Part shown: piece by piece, positions 19,391 through 30,852 of the stretch
Numbering within the stretch: the stretch's first letter is position 1
Layout of the letters: each line of letters begins with the position of its first letter
Assembly (NCBI GenBank): GCA_003952965.2
Contig: CM025856.1
Location: 23,193,572 to 23,257,571 of the forward strand
Source: Morella rubra
Taxonomy: Eukaryota; Streptophyta; Magnoliopsida; Fagales; Myricaceae
Reading direction: 5' to 3'
DNA length: 64,000 bases
Notes under the pieces: generated by a model
What the model saw: the letters and a program-made list of their open reading frames with translations, nothing else
Told to the model about the DNA's origin: nothing
Databases searched by the model: none
Program-made: the position numbers and the translations under genes

Positions 19391-22300
19391 TGTGAGACCC
19401 CGACCTTATTTCTATCATTGTAAAGAATTATGACTCCTTAAGTTTGTATTGCTCTAATTATTATTATTACTCTAATTTTTGAGAGAGGCATGTATGGGGA
19501 GATTAATCTAAAGTTATGTCTAGGTGGAATTTTTCCCTAGCGTTTTTATGAGTTTTAAGCTAGGATTTAAATGTTATATTATTTGCAATTGTTAAAATTT
19601 GAGTAATTGAGATTAATTAGGCTAATTATTTTAATTAATGGAATATGTCCCTAAGTTACAATATTTGGAAGAATTTAATTAGGGCTTTAACCTTGAAAAT
19701 GTGTGAGACTTAGAATTTAAAATGGGAAGGCATGATTGGAATTTATATGGTAGCTGGAAAAAAAAAAAAAAAAAAAGTGAAAGAGGAGGGAAATCACGTG
19801 AAGGAGGGAAAGAAGAGGGGGGCAGCCTTGTCTTCCCCCCCCCCCTTGCTTTCACGTCTAACACCCCCCTCTCTTGCCGCATTTTTATTTTTTCCTTGCC
19901 CAAAAACCGCACCTTTCACTTGCCCTAAAACACCCAACCGAGAAGAAGAAAGAGAAGAAGAAGAAGAAGAAGAGAAGAAGAAGAAAGAGAAAAAGAAGAA
20001 GGAGAAAGAGAAAAAAAAAGGTAAAAATCCGGCCCTTGCTATGAAAAAAAAAAAAATCTTTGCTGGCCGAAAATCACTACCCCATCTCTCCCATTTTCTT
20101 CTTGTTTTCTTTTAATGGTTGGTTGTTGTTTTGGTAGTTGTTTAGGTTGTTTTCTCCTTGTGTTCATGGGTGTTTAGTGTAGATCTATACATGCTTTCTT
20201 TTAGTGTAGATCTTGCAAGTATTTAAGGTAGTATAGATCTTACATGAAAACATGGGGAAATATGGCCAGATCTGGAAATAAGGGTTCAAGAGAAATCATT
20301 TATGTGCTCTAAGTGTTTGATAAAAGGCCTAAGAGAGGCTGAAATCTATTTTGTGCATGTATGGCCGAATTTATTGGTTTGATGTATTAGGTTTATGCAT
20401 GTTAGTTTTGTTGAGAACCACCAAGCCCTAAGTGTTAGATATATGTTCAGATCTGAAAATATGCAAGAGGATCAATAATGCACCCTAGGTGTTTGATAAA
20501 AGCCCAAAAGATATGGGTAAATGCAATAGTTTTAGCTTGATGAAGATGGAATCATGGTTTTGTTGTAAACTTTGAATTGGAGTTGTAAAAGGGAAGAATG
20601 TGAGGGAATGGTTGCTGTTATGGGATGTTAAATTAGCCTTGGATGTTGGTTGTGACATGAAGAGATTAGGGTTTTGGTTGTTAGGTTTGGAAGGTTGAGA
20701 AGATCATTGTTGTTGCTGAATTTAACCTCTGCAGATTTCAAGACTCGAATTTGGAGTGTGTTCTGATGCACTTGTGCTTATCCCTTGATCTTAAGAGGAT
20801 CCTAGATCGTAGCCTAGGAAATAGGAAGATTTTAAGCCATACCTTGGATGATTCCGATAACTATCGAGTGAGATATGCGTTGTTAAGGCCCGGACGTCAA
20901 GCTGCCATGCAGATCATTTTGCCATCAAGTCCGGAAATGTATTTTGAAAATGGAGGGCCGAGCTGGAATCAGCAACAGCGTTGTTGTAGGATTTTCGCCT
21001 AATAAGAAGTGTTTGTGAAAATGTATAGTAAATCCTGCTGTTGTGAATTTTACCCCCAATATTGACCTATGAAAGCTGAATATTTCAGAATAAATTTCAT
21101 GTAATTTGGAGCCATGATTTTGAAGTTATGAATTTTTAAGTTGGAGACGTCGGGGCTGCCCGCTTGACGTCCTCAGCAGCTTGTATTTTCGGGTGAAGGT
21201 TTTGAGTAGCAAATGAGCTTCAAATTACTTAGAATTTTGATATGTTATGAAAATTTGTGTAAGGATCAGTTTAGAATCCAATTTTATGGCTTCGGCATCC
21301 TTAGAAGAACATTTGCATTATAGGGTCACCATTGATAAGTCAAACAATATGGGTGGTGATTTTGTATGATGAGTTGTGAATAATTGAGTGACTACTCTAT
21401 ACATTTAGTAAGCCTATGAATAACTTTAGTATGAATCAATTGTAGGCAAGGTGCTGCCATTCGCTCAAGTGGACGGAGGTAAGTGGAATTTGTAAGTAGA
21501 AACTTACGTTTTTCCGAAAAAACTGGAATGATACACAGCATGAAAAGTATTTATGAATAAGCATATCAAGCATGGCATGACACGAGCATTTGCATGATTT
21601 TCTTGAATGAAAAAGAAAGTTTTGTGCAAATGAAAGCATGAGGAGTATTATGATTTCTCATTATCAAGCATGGCATTATCAAGCATGACATGACATGAGC
21701 ATTTGCATAAGTTTCTTTGTGCAAATGAAAAATGATAAGTATGTTATCACAAGTCAAGTTAAAGGACTAAATAAGACGGTCGGTACCGTACCAATAAGAT
21801 AGGACATCCACTCCGAAGGACGAATGCGAGAAGGATGGATGATTCCTAAGGGGCACCCACTCCGAAGGACGAATGAGAGAAGGATGGGTAGGTCCCGAGG
21901 TATGTGCAATCACACCGAAGGATGCTTGCAAGAAGGTGTGAACCTCCAAGGGTTGAGTTTAGCCATCAGGCCTGGGGCCACAACAAGGGTTAGCTCAACC
22001 AAATGATGTGTTCCCAAGGGAAAAAGGGAATAGTTCCGAAAGGAACGCACAACCCTGACTTCAGGGGTAAATGGAGCGTGATAAGTAGCCAAATCAAGAA
22101 AGAAAGGTTTTCAAGAAAGAAATATTTTCAAGCAAGAAATGTTTTTCAAGATCAAGTACATTGTCTCATGCATATGCAAGCATCAATGTACATCCATGAT
22201 TTATGCAAGACATGCATTATTTATTGCATATAAACCCTTACTGAGTCTTTCGACTCACAGTTTTAAATTGTACCATTCCAGACAACATTTCAGGTGGGGA

Positions 22301-22632
22301 AATCTAGAAGAGGGACCGACGAGAATGTCCTCTTCCCTTTTGTTGTTTCATTAAAGGATTAGATATAATTTTTGGAAGAGCCGACATGAGCCTCCGTTGT
22401 GTGGTGGTCATGGGTTATTCGGCCTAGTAAAGTTTAAGGTTTTTAACCGATTGGTATTTTGAGACTGTTTTGTAATTACTTCAAGTTATTGATCAAGATG
22501 CAAGTGTTAGAAATAGGTTCTAAGTTTCGTATGCGCGTTAATGCTAGCGATATAAAGTTTTTAAAAAAAAAAAAAAAAAAAAAAATCAGCTGCAAGAATT
22601 TAGTACGTTCGCTGGAGTGTTCCTTGTTGGGA
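19391..22632 (+). mobile_element. Long Ty3/Gypsy-type LTR (left part, runs into gap)
   Basis: Begins TGTGAGACCCCGACC, a typical start of plant chromovirus LTRs, directly after the Copia remnant. It runs at least 3.2 kb to the N gap. Recognisable LTR landmarks are the twin CACTCCGAAGGACGAATG blocks (21811, 21858), the GGAACGCACAACCCTGACTTCAGGGGTAAATGG region (22043-22075), and CTGAGTCTTTCGACTCACAG (22241-22260). Poly-A runs at 19759, 20043 and 22560 and a purine-rich stretch at 19940-20010 are internal. No gag-pol is visible before the gap, so the LTR end and family remain provisional. Confidence 0.5.
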
Positions 22633-23632
22633 NNNNNNNNNNNNNNNNNNNNNNNNNNNNNNNNNNNNNNNNNNNNNNNNNNNNNNNNNNNNNNNNNNNN
22701 NNNNNNNNNNNNNNNNNNNNNNNNNNNNNNNNNNNNNNNNNNNNNNNNNNNNNNNNNNNNNNNNNNNNNNNNNNNNNNNNNNNNNNNNNNNNNNNNNNNN
22801 NNNNNNNNNNNNNNNNNNNNNNNNNNNNNNNNNNNNNNNNNNNNNNNNNNNNNNNNNNNNNNNNNNNNNNNNNNNNNNNNNNNNNNNNNNNNNNNNNNNN
22901 NNNNNNNNNNNNNNNNNNNNNNNNNNNNNNNNNNNNNNNNNNNNNNNNNNNNNNNNNNNNNNNNNNNNNNNNNNNNNNNNNNNNNNNNNNNNNNNNNNNN
23001 NNNNNNNNNNNNNNNNNNNNNNNNNNNNNNNNNNNNNNNNNNNNNNNNNNNNNNNNNNNNNNNNNNNNNNNNNNNNNNNNNNNNNNNNNNNNNNNNNNNN
23101 NNNNNNNNNNNNNNNNNNNNNNNNNNNNNNNNNNNNNNNNNNNNNNNNNNNNNNNNNNNNNNNNNNNNNNNNNNNNNNNNNNNNNNNNNNNNNNNNNNNN
23201 NNNNNNNNNNNNNNNNNNNNNNNNNNNNNNNNNNNNNNNNNNNNNNNNNNNNNNNNNNNNNNNNNNNNNNNNNNNNNNNNNNNNNNNNNNNNNNNNNNNN
23301 NNNNNNNNNNNNNNNNNNNNNNNNNNNNNNNNNNNNNNNNNNNNNNNNNNNNNNNNNNNNNNNNNNNNNNNNNNNNNNNNNNNNNNNNNNNNNNNNNNNN
23401 NNNNNNNNNNNNNNNNNNNNNNNNNNNNNNNNNNNNNNNNNNNNNNNNNNNNNNNNNNNNNNNNNNNNNNNNNNNNNNNNNNNNNNNNNNNNNNNNNNNN
23501 NNNNNNNNNNNNNNNNNNNNNNNNNNNNNNNNNNNNNNNNNNNNNNNNNNNNNNNNNNNNNNNNNNNNNNNNNNNNNNNNNNNNNNNNNNNNNNNNNNNN
23601 NNNNNNNNNNNNNNNNNNNNNNNNNNNNNNNN
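22633..23632. other. Assembly gap, exactly 1000 N
   Basis: One thousand consecutive N, a round number that suggests a placeholder or estimated size. It separates the Gypsy-like LTR from the 5' side of the PEPCK gene. Open frames called through it are meaningless. Confidence 0.99.
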
Positions 23633-24075
23633 ATTGTCTAAATCAACTACTTTTGTCCTTTTCAGAGAGGGAAAAATCCAGAATTAAAATAGTTAAAACA
23701 AAAGAGGAATGTGATTAGAAGATTAGAAAAAAAACACAAAAAATTGATGGGATCAAGGGAGTTTGTGGGATCATTTATCTCATGGGCGTTACTTTTTGTT
23801 AATGATTTTGATACCAGGAAAAAGAAAGGACAGATGATAAAAATAAGTAGATATAAAACTTGGATTAAGATAGACAATGTTTCGGGTGGTACGGGCCTTA
23901 CAATGAAGTCTATTTATTGTGTCTATTTCTTAATAAATTTTACTATACAAATAGGGAATTGTAAAAAATCTCAATCCATAAAATTGTATCCATAATTAGG
24001 GCTCTAATCCTAGTGTGAGGAAATATTATGTTAATTTGTCAGACAATCTGGTGTCAACTAACATCTTTGGAACAG
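23633..24075. other. Sequence 5' of PEPCK, no exon recognised
   Basis: AT-rich sequence in which none of the N-terminal PEPCK coding sequence can be found. It is probably intron, or foreign DNA joined at the gap. An AG acceptor at 24074-24075 starts the first recognised exon. Confidence 0.5.
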
Positions 24076-27000
24076 AACTGTACGAGCAAGCTATCAAGTA
24101 TGAGAAAGGGTCATTCATAACATCAACTGGTGCTTTAGCAACTCTATCCGGAGCAAAGACAGGTCGAGCGCCAAGAGACAAGCGTGTCGTGAAGGACAAA
24201 ACTACTGAAGATGAGCTTTGGTGGGGAAAGTAAGTGGTTTTAGTCTTTTGTTCTTCCTAATCGAGTAAGGGATCTAATTTGCCACGACACTCTCCAATAT
24301 CCTACATTTTGTTTTTGTTTTTTCCCGCGAAAGTTGACATTATGAGATGTCCTTGTTAGGGGCTCACCCAACATTGAGATGGACGAGCATACATTCCTAG
24401 TTAACAGAGAGAGAGCTGTAGATTACTTGAACTCGTTGGACAAGGTATCTTCTTGCTCAAATAATTTATTTTCTTTTTTTTTTCTTGGGTCAAAAAGTTG
24501 AATCGTTAGACACGACATCTATATATAATATATCTGCTTAGAAAATCACAACCGGCCTTCCTTAATATCCTAGTCATTGGCACATGGATGTGCATTTAAA
24601 TATTTCTATACGAAAGTATAATTTCCCCAGAAAACTTTTGTGTGCAGTAGATACTTATCCATTCCTAAATATGCGGGAGATGCACATATTATATATTATA
24701 GTCGATCCCTTCTAGGAAACAAAGCACCATGGATTCGGGATGTCACTTAATTTGTCTTCCTAATTAATTTTCTCATAGATGATGGTCGCGTATAGCAACT
24801 TACTTTTTTTTTTTTTTAAGAGTATATAGCAACTTACTTCAATTGTTTTAAAAAATTTATATTTAATATTTGGTTTAGGATCTTTTATAATTTTTTACTC
24901 AAATTGTATAATACAATTAGAAATAGACACGGACATAATTTATATTGTCTGAAACTTTATATAGACAGACATGGATAATATTAAATAGTATAAGACCCAT
25001 CTGTTATGTCCATTTCTACAAATTGCATGCAATTCAGGTAAAAAAATTACAAAGGATCCTGTTGTAAGGTCTATGCCGCTCGAAACATTAGATGAATAAT
25101 ATTAAAATAGTGTAAAGTCTACTTTTATATCAATCTCTCTCTAAATTATACCGTATAATCCGAGACATAAAATTTTAGGGAATCACAATCTCGTCCTCTT
25201 ATCTCACTTTTAAATAGCCCATATCTTTGCAGTTTTGAGTATCCCAAGATTGAATCAAGAAATCTGCAATCTTCCAAATTGAAGATTTTTGTTCTCTCTA
25301 GACGCGGTGACGTGGAAGGATAACTCTGTTTTTCTTTTGGAAGTAACCCTAGGAGGAAAGTTTCTAAAGGACTCCGCTTTTATCCTTTTCCAGACTTTAT
25401 TCAAGAGGGATCAGCGTCATGGACCCATGAACTTCTGTTTGTGAGCTTGCTGATATAAAAATGGGGAGAGAGATAAAATACCCTAAAAAAATTGCAATAA
25501 GTGGTTCCAACAGTACTTCATCAACTAATTAGCTAAACTGTTTCGCTACTATCCTTGACAATTTGAAGGTCATTGCTTGGAACCCAGGGATAAACATCAT
25601 GAAATAGACGATCCAAAATTTTGATGTCTGGGTCACTTAATAGAATTACAGATTTGTCAGGAATGATGAGGCTGATATGGTGAGTTTATGTTTCAGGTGT
25701 ACGTGAACGATCAGTTCTTGAATTGGGACCCAGAACACCGAATCAAGGTCCGAATTGTGTCTGCCAGAGCTTACCATTCCCTGTTCATGCACAACATGTA
25801 AGTACTTATTAAAATACTTATCAGTTAAATGCTCTTAAACGTTGAGATTGCAAGATTACCTTCTTTTAATAATTTCTACCTTCTATATCATTCGCTACGC
25901 ACCAAGGAATTTTCGCCTCAATCTATACGAGTTGCAGCAATGTATTCATGTACTAGCTTAGTGCACAAACAATAACCCTGGTGCTGACAGGTGTATACGA
26001 CCCACTCCTGAAGAGATGGAGGATTTTGGTACTCCAGACTTCACAATATACAATGCTGGGCAGTTCCCATGTAATCGTTATACCCACTACATGACTTCCT
26101 CCACTAGCATAGACCTCAATCTTGCTAGGAGGGAAATGGTCATCCTCGGCACTCAGTATGCTGGGGAAATGAAAAAAGGCCTATTCAGCGTAATGCACTA
26201 CCTCATGCCTAAGCGTCAAATCCTCTCCCTGCACTCTGGTTGTAATATGGGGAAAGATGGTGATGTTGCCCTTTTCTTTGGATTATCAGGTACAGCACTG
26301 CTACGGGTTTGTAGTTGTGATGAGAAGCCATCAACTTTATAACCAATATGTACTTGACCTCCCAGGTGTTTTAATTTTAGCTTATAAATTATCTTATTTC
26401 TTGATGTTATCCTTCAATTTATGGTTGTCTTAGGTACCGGGAAGACAACTCTGTCCACCGATCATAACAGGTATTTGATTGGAGACGATGAGCACTGCTG
26501 GAGTGAGAATGGTGTGTCAAACATTGAAGGTGGTTGCTATGCAAAGTGTATTGATCTGTCAAAGGAAAAGGAACCTGATATTTGGAATGCTATCAAGTTT
26601 GGGACCGGTAACGTTCTGACTCATTCCATTGAGATTTATACCTCCATCTAGGAAAAACCCTTGGGAAGAAGTATTCTTCAAAGAATGGCATGAAAACTGG
26701 TTCTCTAATGCAATTGCTTGTCTTTGGCAGTGGTAGAGAATGTCGTGTTTGACGAGCATACTCGAGAAATAGATTACTCTGACAAATCTGTTACAGGTAA
26801 AATCACATCTTTTGAAGCCTTTGAAGATGTATGCGCTGATATGTTGAGGAAAACTATTGTGCGAAACTGCGACCCAAATTACCCAATTATGTATAATTCT
26901 TTATGCAGCAAACTTACTTGGATAGTGTGGATTTTACCTGTGTTTGTTTCAGAGAACACTCGTGCAGCATATCCTATAGAGTACATCCCCAATGCCAAAT

Positions 27001-27978
27001 TACCCTGTGTTGGACCCCATCCGAAGAATGTCATCCTTCTAGCATGCGATGCTTTTGGTGTTCTCCCACCAGTGAGCAAGTTGAGCTTGGCTCAGACCAT
27101 GTACCATTTTATCAGCGGCTACACAGCTCTGGTACTTTAAAAACCTGTTATTTTCCTTCGACACCCTCAGAGTATAGAATTTATCATCGTTTTTGGTTAT
27201 TTGAAAAGGATGTCACGGCTGCCAATATATGGGACTCAAAACATCAACATATTGATAAGATTTTGCATCTGAATATAGGTGGCTGGAACAGAGGATGGTG
27301 TGAAGGAGCCACAGGCTACATTCTCAGCCTGCTTTGGTGCTGCATTTATAATGCTGCACCCCACAAAATATGCAGCGATGCTAGCTGAAAAGATGCAAAA
27401 GCATGGAGCTACAGGATGGCTTGTTAACACAGGCTGGTCAGGTGGAAGGTATGATATACTATGAGGTTATAAACTACCATTTGTCTAAGAACTTCAGCTG
27501 GTAAGATTTTAGTAATTCAAGATTATATAAGGTAAAGAACCCATTTGTATTGTGGCATCTACTTTTTCTGCAGCTTTGGATCAGGCAATCGTATCAAGCT
27601 AGCTTATACTAGGAAGATCATTGATGGCATTCACTCGGGGACCCTTTTGAATGCAAACTACACCAAGACTGGAGTGTTTGGACTCGAGATTCCTACTGAA
27701 ATTGAGGGAGTGCCTTCAGAAATCCTTGACCCAATAAATACTGTAAGTCGGCTCTCTATTTTCACTCATTATGCTGCTTGCTTAGCATGCGCTGGATTCG
27801 TTTTAACTGCGCGCACGATTCTCTTGAATTTCAGTGGTCAGACAAGAATGGCTACAATGACACATTACTGAAGCTAGGGGGTCTCTTCAAGAAGAACTTT
27901 CAGACATTCACGAATTACACGATTGGAAAGGACAACATGCTGACTGAGGAGATCCTTGCAGCTGGTCCTATCTTCTGA
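24076..27978 (+). CDS. PCK1: Phosphoenolpyruvate carboxykinase (ATP), N-terminus missing
   Basis: Catalyses oxaloacetate + ATP to PEP + CO2 + ADP in the cytosol, for gluconeogenesis from lipid or organic acids. Ten exons: 24076-24229, 24360-24444, 25697-25797, 25991-26289, 26434-26607, 26731-26796, 26953-27131, 27279-27448, 27574-27742 and 27835-27978. All have GT-AG borders and an unbroken frame, giving about 513 residues from ELYEQ to the AGPIF end. The P-loop [11 protein letters not shown] spans the 26289/26434 junction. The metal-binding LIGDDEH, the SLHSGCNMG block, [11 protein letters not shown] with its active-site Arg, and [14 protein letters not shown] are all present. Plant enzymes are about 130-160 residues longer at the N-terminus, where regulatory phosphorylation occurs. 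That part is not in 23633-24075 and may lie in the N gap or further left. The upstream LTR makes disruption possible. PCK2 is equally possible as the symbol. Confidence 0.93.
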
Positions 27979-28549
27979 AGAGAAATCTGCGATTGATACA
28001 GCAATAGCTGAAACGGAGGGAAATAAGAGAATGCTTATACCGCTATTTCTGTGAGGAGTCTGTGTAATTTTATTTTATTTGTTTTGGTATCCTGAGAAAA
28101 ATATTCTCATTATTTGGAAGAAGAAAAGAGAAACCAGAGGGACCTGGACCCTCTCTTCTTCTCTCCCAAGCAATCGTCGAGCCCCTGATTGATTTAAGTC
28201 GGAGGGTTCAGAGGTCTACATATGTAGCTGTAGCTGGATCGTAGTCCGATGAGCTACCAATGCGTTTGTTAGCTTCATAAGCCTCTGTTAGCGTGTCAAA
28301 GAAACAGTATTGTTATTTCAGTATATGCATGTAAAATTATAACAAAAATCTGCAAAAGTTCATGCGGATTTTGATGATCCATGTTCTAAAAATTCCATTG
28401 ACAAGGTTAAAATGGAAGAAATACACTCTGTAACATCCCTCAGTTGCACTATAAATTATTATTTTTATTATATTGTATTTATTAATTATTATGAAAAAAT
28501 ATATTTTTCAATCACAAATTACCATAAGTGTTGCACTTTGCACACAATA
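27979..28549. other. PEPCK 3' flank
   Basis: Presumed 3' UTR to about 28330, then AT-rich intergenic DNA. No other gene seen. Confidence 0.5.
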
Positions 28550-28757
28550 GGGGTGTTCAACACTCAAAATTTCCATCCTTCAAAATTTCCACCTCAATAA
28601 AATAACTCTTCAAAATTTTCTCACTCCTCATTAAATCATCACTTTTCACTTCAAATAAATATAAAAAATTAATTTCAATCATCTCTCTCTGCACTTTTTC
28701 ACCAACTCCAATACTCCAAAATTTTCAATACCCTAAAATTTTCACAGCCGAACACCA
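28550..28757. mobile_element. PIF/Tourist-like MITE, copy 1
   Basis: About 208 bp with terminal GGGTGTTC and its complement GAACACC. The interior shares TTTCAATCATCTCTCTCT and a TCATCACTTTTCACT block with copy 2 at 29299. TIRs of the GGGTGTTC type suggest a PIF/Harbinger-derived MITE. The flanking 3-bp duplication is not clear here. Confidence 0.55.
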
Positions 28758-29298
28758 CAAATATGTTAGGGATGTGTAGTTTGTGAGTGTAATGTTTGCT
28801 AGTCTATGATGCAAAGAGTAAAATAACTAGAATTTAATTAGTATACAAATTTTCTGTAAATATATATATATATATTGGGATAAACTTGTCATTTCATGTT
28901 AAAAAATTAATTTTTATTTAAAATAGTTAAAATTGTTAACAAAATGATCAAGACTATCATAATTGAAAGTGCAAAGTGTATTTATTCTTAAATAAAATTT
29001 AGATATGAATTGAGCATGTATAGTAATAATATGAATCACATAATTTGATACAAACTACTTGAATATTGATATTGATAGGAATGGATTTTCGAACTCAAAA
29101 AGCCAATAAAGGCCTCATGAGAAAAGACTCGGGCTCATCCAAACACATATAAGGTTCCTCTCGAATTAAGAGTTTGGCCTTATAGAAAGACTGATAACTC
29201 TCTTAAATAGGGATCACGTCAAGTGTGAAAAGTAAGGCCTAAGAGAGGTTAATCATTTGATTTTTTGACACAATTGATGCTATAAATAATAAAATTTC

Positions 29299-29491
29299 GG
29301 TGGTGTTCACCATCTAACATTTCCACCCCAATAAATAACTCCCCAAAATTATCTTTCTCCTCATCAAATCATCACTTTTCACTCCAAATAAATATAAAAA
29401 ATTAATTTCAATCATCTCTCTCTTTACTTTTTCACCAATCCCAATCCCCCAAAATTTCCACCACCTCAATATTTCCATAGTTGAACACCAC
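29299..29491. mobile_element. PIF/Tourist-like MITE, copy 2
   Basis: About 193 bp, in direct orientation to copy 1 and about 80% similar by eye. Ends are GTGGTGTTCA and TGAACACCAC, with TTTCG found just outside both ends. The two copies are separated by 540 bp of unrelated AT-rich sequence, so they are independent insertions and not an LTR pair. Confidence 0.55.
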
Positions 29492-30852
29492 TTTCGTCAT
29501 TAAATGAGAGAACAGGAACTGCCTTACTACAAACTGATAAGAAAGATAAGAAGAAAGAGTGGGTCCCATACTACTAATAAAGATCAGAAGGCAAGAGATG
29601 AAACCGACATCAAAGTAAAGGAAACATGGGTCAAGGCCCAGAAGACCATGACCCAGAAAAGGAAAGAAAAATGATAAATAGAGAAGGAAATGAACGAAAA
29701 AATATGCATCTCCCTCTCTCAAAAAGACTCTCTGACTGATAACAAGAAACCATAAAGAAAAAAAAAGAAGATATTAGATGATGATGGCTGACAATGGCAT
29801 TAGAGAAATTTCCTTACGAGAAGGACTCTGAGTTCTAGTGTATTATTTTATATGTAGGAAGAAGGAAGGGGAGTTTAGAATTTTTAACTTGTCCCAAATA
29901 TTAGACTTTGAGTCTAACTCCCTCGGACTTTTGACCCAGTAAATCTTTATAATAAGCTGGTTAAAAATGGCTCCATCCAATACTAATAATGTTATTGTTC
30001 TTGATAAAAATATTTTGACAGGGATAGAATCAAATATCTGAATAGGACAGAAAGTTATTCTTTTCTAATATATGACTTAAAATCTTCCGAATATCAATTT
30101 TAATATATATAAACATAAACGTCTGTATGTACATACTCTTTTTCTTTTTTTTCTAGGCGTCAGTTTGTACATACACCCGAAATTAAAGTTGATAAATTAT
30201 AAGCTTACAAAAATATTTTGGATGATTTATTTCATTAAAGAAACTTTGTATAATTTATTACAAATTGAACTGTTTCGTATATCTTTAAAAATAAAATAAG
30301 TAATGTCATAAAATAGAAATGGTGAAATAGAGTCACTCCAAATTTACGAAAAATAATATGAAATGCTAGTTACGATACTTATTGTCTTAATAATGTAAAG
30401 AAAAAAAAATATATCAAGCTTGTGTTCAAATTCAAACTTATTCAATAGATGAATGAATAAAGTCACATATCAAGCCAAACTTATCCCCTAAATAAACGAA
30501 TTTATTGAGAGGAAAACTAACTGGACAAATAAACGAATATTGCTCGGCTCCGCCTGGCCTAAACGGTAGGTATATTCGGGTTGTCCGGTTATCCAGCCCG
30601 AGCTGTCTCTATGCTCTCAACTAGTCAACTGCTCCAGCCAACCACTGCAAGCGTTTAACGCCTCTGATCCATCAGTGCGACGGAGAATGTGAGAGAAACA
30701 AGAAAATTTCTGAAGAATGTGTCAAGTCTCCAGCAGTTACCATTTTTCTATTCTCCTGCGTCAAACCGTCTGACTGCCTTGCTTTCTGCTCTCTATCTCT
30801 CTGTAAAATAGAGAGAAAGAGAGTACCGAAGGTACGAGATCACCGCCTCACT
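29492..30852. other. Intergenic DNA and FUT13 promoter region
   Basis: AT-rich DNA without a recognised gene. The last 300 bp before 30853 become GC-richer and contain a CTCTCTATCTCTCTGT leader-like stretch, consistent with the FUT13 5' UTR. Confidence 0.45.

Noticed and set aside
19732-20115. Lys/Glu-rich 127-codon frame inside the Gypsy-like LTR
   Set aside because: Produced by poly-A and GAAGAA runs; no ATG-supported gene or family.
20751-21002. 83-codon frame with protein-like composition inside the Gypsy-like LTR
   Set aside because: No recognised domain, non-ATG start, and LTR context; not enough to call a gene, unlike the better-composed frame at 8822.
22459-23718. Long open frames spanning 22.5-23.7 kb and the frames across 42.6-43.1 kb
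   Set aside because: They consist mostly of N bases.
28550-29491. The two ~200-bp repeats as a pair of LTRs
   Set aside because: Each unit has its own inverted ends and the 540 bp between them has no primer-binding site or coding sequence.
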